Source: an uncultured Collinsella sp. (GTDB lineage: Bacteria; Actinomycetota; Coriobacteriia; Coriobacteriales; Coriobacteriaceae). From it: DNA of 8,687 nucleotides. Positions 6,079 through 8,687 of the stretch are shown here, in pieces. The notes beneath the pieces are model-generated. The model was given only the letters and a program-made list of their open reading frames with translations, was not told the origin of the DNA and made no database searches. Numbering within the stretch: position 1 is the stretch's first letter; every line of letters begins with the position of its first letter. The DNA lies in the NCBI GenBank assembly GCA_900547835.1, contig URIJ01000079.1, forward strand, positions 1 through 8,687, read 5' to 3'. Made by a program: the position numbers and the translations under genes.

Positions 6079-6882
6079 ATGAAACGCGTGCGTCTTGATG
6101 ACGAACTGATTTCACAGGGCATCTGCGCCGATCGCGCGGATGCCCTTCGCACTCTTATGGCCGGCTTGGTCTCGAGTGGCGGCGAGCGCTTGACTTCGCC
6201 GGGCCTTAAGGTGACCCCGGGCCTGCCGCTGCACGTGAAGGGGCGCATTCCCTATGTTGGCCGCGGCGGTCTTAAGCTCGAAGGCGCACTTGATGCGTTT
6301 GGCATCAATCCGACGGGCCTTGCCTGTCTGGATGTGGGCTGCTCTACCGGCGGCTTTACCGATTGCCTGCTCAAGCGCGGAGCTGCGACCGTTGTCTCGG
6401 TGGACGTGGGTCGCGCCCAGTTCGATTGGTCGCTGCGCCAAGACGATCGTGTGACGCTCCACGAGCGCACGAATGTGACGCAGTTGCCCGAGCTCGGCTA
6501 CGGCGGTGCTATCGATCTGGCCGTGTGCGATGTATCGTTTACGAGTATCGCGAATATCATCGACGCCGTGCTGGCGTGCCTGAAGCCTTCGGGTTCGTTT
6601 TGCACGCTCGTAAAGCCGCAGTTTGAGGCTCCGGCGGCGCTGGTGGGTGAGGGCGGCATTGTGACCGATCCCGCCGTGCGCCACGATACACTCGTGGCGG
6701 CGGTTGAACTCTTTGCTGCCAAGGGCCTGTTCCCGGTCGATGTCTGCGTGTCGCCCATTCATGGTGCCAAGGGAAACGTTGAGTTTTTCCTGTACGGCAC
6801 GAGGTTTGCCCCCGGCGAGCGCGCCGACGATGAGCTGCAATCCCAGGTATCGGTTTTGAGCGAGAAAGCTGCAACGCTATGA
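6079..6882 (+). CDS. tlyA: TlyA family rRNA 2'-O-methyltransferase
   Basis: TlyA enzymes methylate ribose 2'-OH of cytidines in 16S and/or 23S rRNA (C1409 and C1920 in mycobacteria), which affects capreomycin-type drug sensitivity; some are described as haemolysins. The 267-residue protein has an S4 RNA-binding domain at about 4-60 (MKRVRLDDELISQG… typical start) and a Rossmann-like FtsJ domain from about 60. Seen: RGGLKLEGAL with Lys66, the SAM motif LDVGCSTGGF (84-93), DVSFTS with Asp151, VKPQFEA with Lys179, and VEFFLY with Glu235. These form the K-D-K-E catalytic tetrad. ATG 6079 was chosen because it matches the family start; TTG 6067 and ATG 6070 in the same frame would add four or three residues, and no strong ribosome-binding site decides between them. 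The stop overlaps the NAD kinase start as ATGA. Confidence 0.92.
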   Translation: MKRVRLDDELISQGICADRADALRTLMAGLVSSGGERLTSPGLKVTPGLPLHVKGRIPYVGRGGLKLEGALDAFGINPTGLACLDVGCSTGGFTDCLLKRGAATVVSVDVGRAQFDWSLRQDDRVTLHERTNVTQLPELGYGGAIDLAVCDVSFTSIANIIDAVLACLKPSGSFCTLVKPQFEAPAALVGEGGIVTDPAVRHDTLVAAVELFAAKGLFPVDVCVSPIHGAKGNVEFFLYGTRFAPGERADDELQSQVSVLSEKAATL

Positions 6883-7739
6883 AGGTCTTTCTGGTTCCCA
6901 ATTACTACAAGCAAGAGGCGGTCGAGAGCGGCCTGATGCTCGAGCTTTGGCTGACGCGCCAGGGCTATGAAGTCGCATGGGCTGCCGACCAGCGATCGAA
7001 GATTCAAAGCACGCCTGATATTGACGGCTCCGATCTGGTCATTACGCTCGGCGGCGACGGTACGTTGCTGCGCGCTGCCCGCATCCTCAACCATCGCGAG
7101 ATTCCTATCCTCGGTCTTTCCTATGGTCACCTGGGCTTTTTAACTGCTGCGAGCCCCGAGGAGCGCGACATTCTGCAGGTCGTGAGCGATGCTCTGTCCG
7201 GTGAGCTCCACGTGAGCCGCCGCGCCACCATCGCCGCGGATATCGTGTCCGTGCGCGAAGACGGTACGAAGGATGTCGTGCGCACCTTCGCCCTCAACGA
7301 CATGGCGCTTACGCGCGGCCCCCTGTCCGATATGGTCGAGTTTGACATCACGGTGTCCGGTCACCATATCGACCGCCTACGCGGTGACGGTGTCGTCGTT
7401 TCGACGGCGACTGGTTCTACGGGTTACGCGCTCAGCGCCGGTGGCCCCATCGTGAGCCCTGACTATACGGGCATGGTATGCGTGCCCATTGCGCCGCACA
7501 CCATTCAGGCCCGTGCCTTCTTGACTTCGCCGAGTGATGTCGTCGAAATCTTTATGTCTGATGACCGTCCGAGCGTTCCGGCGATCGCTATCGATGGGCA
7601 GTTTATTACCTGTGATGGCACCGTTGAGAGCGTGGCGGTGCGTCGCGGTCCCGGCGATGTGCTGCTGCTGGATTACGGCCCCGAGAGCTTCTATAACTCG
7701 GTGAGCCGTGTGTTCTACGGAGTGCGTCATGATCGATGA
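6879..7739 (+). CDS. nadK: NAD kinase (ATP-NAD/poly-P NAD kinase)
   Basis: Phosphorylates NAD to NADP in the cytosol. The 286-residue protein shows LVITLGGDGTLLRAARIL with the GGDGT motif at 58-62 (catalytic Asp60), SYGHLGFLTA (81-90), LNDMALTRG (139-147, a Glu-to-Asp variant of the usual NE motif, a tolerated change), and the glycine-rich block DGVVVSTATGSTGYALSAGGP (split here as 170-181 and 182-190). PIAPHTIQARAF and the C-terminal VDG-like strand AIAIDGQF follow. Length is typical. ATG 6879 overlaps the tlyA stop by four bases, and the 3' end overlaps recN by 11 bases, so the three genes are translationally linked. The tlyA–nadK–recN order is common in Firmicutes and actinobacteria and supports all three calls. 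Confidence 0.96.
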   Translation: MKVFLVPNYYKQEAVESGLMLELWLTRQGYEVAWAADQRSKIQSTPDIDGSDLVITLGGDGTLLRAARILNHREIPILGLSYGHLGFLTAASPEERDILQVVSDALSGELHVSRRATIAADIVSVREDGTKDVVRTFALNDMALTRGPLSDMVEFDITVSGHHIDRLRGDGVVVSTATGSTGYALSAGGPIVSPDYTGMVCVPIAPHTIQARAFLTSPSDVVEIFMSDDRPSVPAIAIDGQFITCDGTVESVAVRRGPGDVLLLDYGPESFYNSVSRVFYGVRHDR

Positions 7740-8313
7740 GCTGCAGGTTTCTAACATTGCACTCATTCGCGAGGCGACGTTGGTGCCGAGTGCCGGCCTG
7801 ACTGTCCTGACCGGCGAGACCGGTGCTGGCAAGACCGCGCTGCTCTCGGCCCTCAAACTTATTTTGGGCGAGCGCGCGGATTCGTCGACGGTGCGCGAGG
7901 GCGAGGCGCTGGCGAGCGTCGAGGCGCGCCTGTTTGACGGCCCGCACGACACGGAGGGCTTCACCGTGCAGCGCAGTCTTTCTGCCGAGGGCCGCAGCCG
8001 CGTGAAGATTGACGGCCGCATCGCCAGTGTGCGCGAGCTTTCGGAGCGCGTTGGCTTGATGATGGATCTGTGCGGCCAACACGAGCACCAGCGCTTGCTC
8101 GATCCGGCGCATCATGTTGCGATGGTCGATGCCTGGGCAGGGCGCCCTGCACTCGAGGCGCTCGAGCACTACCGCGCCTGCTTTAAGGCTTCGCGCGCTG
8201 CCGCTAAGGAGGTTCGACGTGTCGAAGAGACCTCGCGTGCGCAGGGGAGCCGCGTCGAGGAAGCGCGCTTTGCGCTCGAGCGCATACCTCAACATGGCGG
8301 GAACCGAGCGTAA
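7729..8313 (+). pseudogene. recN: DNA repair ATPase RecN, N-terminal fragment ending at a chimeric join
   Basis: RecN is an SMC-like ATPase acting early in double-strand-break repair, normally about 550-570 residues. Here residues 1-186 are normal: the MIDELQVSNIALI start, Walker A GETGAGKT at 29-36, ALKLILGERADSS, the family signature CGQHEHQRLLDP (115-126) and the start of the coiled coil (RRVEETSRAQGSRVEEARFALERI). After ALERI the family consensus continues differently (typically DEVDP-like), but this frame reads eight unrelated residues and stops at TAA 8311-8313. The second half of the coiled coil, signature motif, Walker B and D-loop are absent, so the product could not be an active ATPase. 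The start is ATG 7729, not the upstream in-frame GTG 7708, because it matches the family N-terminus. No stop or frameshift occurs before the join, so this is a replacement of the 3' part and not ordinary decay. Confidence 0.9.
8281..8290. other. recN/pglZ sequence junction
   Basis: RecN similarity ends with the ERI codons (8278-8286) and PglZ similarity begins at about 8285 in a different frame, so the break lies within roughly CGCATACCTC. No terminal inverted repeat, target-site duplication, att-like repeat, transposase or integrase is visible around it. The short overlap between the two similarities would fit a microhomology join, which both illegitimate recombination and an assembler error can make. 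The exact position is uncertain by several bases. Confidence 0.75.
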
Positions 8314-8687
8314 GGCGCTGCTCAAGGACTCAAGACTTGTTTACCTCTACCACAACAAGATCGATGCCACGGGCGAGAAGGCCGCTACGCAGGATGACGT
8401 CTTCGGTGCCTGTGCGGACACCGTGGAGGAACTTGCTGCGTTGGCGCGCCGCGTGTGCACCGACGCCCCGGGCGCGCGTGTTGTTATGACGGCGGATCAC
8501 GGCTTCATCTACACGCGTCGTGAGCTCAACGAGTGCCAGATGCTCGGCAAGCCAGATCTTCCCTTCCTTGACGCTCCTGTCATGCACGGCAAGCGTCATC
8601 TGGTGGTGCCCAACGAGGCCGTGGCCAAGCTTTCGGAAGAGGCATGTGAGGTGTTTGTTAATGTTAACATGGGACGTTTGGGCGCCG
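8285..8687 (+). CDS. PglZ-domain (BREX phage-defence) protein fragment, truncated at both ends
   Basis: In frame 2, 134 residues from TAC 8285 to the window end read as the core of a PglZ alkaline-phosphatase-superfamily domain, most like BREX type-1 PglZ. Seen: ERKALLKDSRLVYLYHNKID with the YHN..ID motif (8348-8365), ATGEKAATQDDVFGA, and a VEELAALARRV helix. ARVVMTADHGFIYTRREL follows, whose DHG (8495-8503) carries metal ligands of the fold, then KRHLVVP. BREX PglZ proteins are usually about 800 residues and work with BrxL, PglX methylase, BrxC and others, none of which is visible. An ATG at 8294 exists but has no Shine-Dalgarno and lies inside the domain, so it is not a believable native start. 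The frame remains open at the right edge. Upstream of 8285 the same frame gives a low-complexity Arg/Ser-rich string, an out-of-frame shadow of recN, so homology starts at the join. Other PglZ-domain proteins are possible. Confidence 0.8.

Noticed and set aside
8222..8293. Upstream extension of the PglZ frame into recN, giving a possible fused start
   Set aside because: The translation is an Arg/Ser/Ala-rich string that is the out-of-frame reading of the conserved RecN coiled coil; it has no similarity to PglZ and no start signal.
8661..8670. ATGTTAACAT palindrome near the right edge
   Set aside because: It lies within the PglZ coding frame as ordinary Val-Asn-Met codons and has no associated promoter or repeat copy.
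8294..8687. An independent small gene starting at ATG 8294
   Set aside because: No Shine-Dalgarno precedes it, and the residues just before and after it belong to one continuous PglZ core, so the ATG is an internal Met codon of a truncated gene.
1..8687. CRISPR array, tRNA, rRNA, insertion sequence, integrase or toxin-antitoxin pair
   Set aside because: No regularly spaced repeats, cloverleaf-like segments, transposase motifs or terminal inverted repeats were seen; nearly all bases are explained by the listed genes.

Overview
The window looks like a chromosomal housekeeping stretch from a high-GC gut actinobacterium of class Coriobacteriia, most likely Collinsella or a close relative. This rests on GC-rich codon use, protein character and gene order, not on a database match. 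All genes lie on the + strand. The order echoes two known neighbourhoods: the actinobacterial mltG–aro genes–pepQ–efp–nusB run, and the Bacillus subtilis yqhT–efp…yqhY–nusB…xseB…yqxC…recN run.

Region 1 (1–2841) is a tight run of four genes. It holds the 3' part of mltG (cell-wall glycan-strand cleavage), a YqeG-type HAD phosphatase, shikimate kinase aroK, and an AroB-family protein joined to aroK by an ATGA overlap. That last protein is recognisable as a 3-dehydroquinate synthase homologue, but in an alignment by eye it has lost all three zinc ligands and the glycine-rich NAD loop. Region 2 (2842–4168) is a single-gene unit: a promoter, a strongly structured leader, an M24 Xaa-Pro aminopeptidase and an intrinsic terminator. 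Region 3 (about 4200–8286) is a second polycistron behind a TATAAT-type promoter: efp, an Asp23/Gls24 protein, nusB, xseB, tlyA, NAD kinase and recN. Gaps in it are very short or overlapping. Its genes serve translation, transcription antitermination, nucleotide cofactor supply and DNA repair.

Region 4 (about 8285–8687) breaks the pattern. The recN frame is normal through residue about 186 (Walker A and the QHEHQ motif are present). It then stops matching RecN and terminates eight codons later. From the same point, in another frame, the DNA encodes the core of a PglZ-type alkaline-phosphatase-fold protein of BREX phage-defence systems, with YHN..ID and TADHG motifs, open at the window end. 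The first part of pglZ and the last two thirds of recN are both missing. The join is therefore a deletion or recombination scar or an assembly chimera, not a clean insertion. It is the most notable feature here.

No tRNA, rRNA, CRISPR array, insertion sequence or integrase was seen. No gene-free stretch exceeds 300 bases; the two largest gaps (132 and 158 bases) carry regulatory elements.
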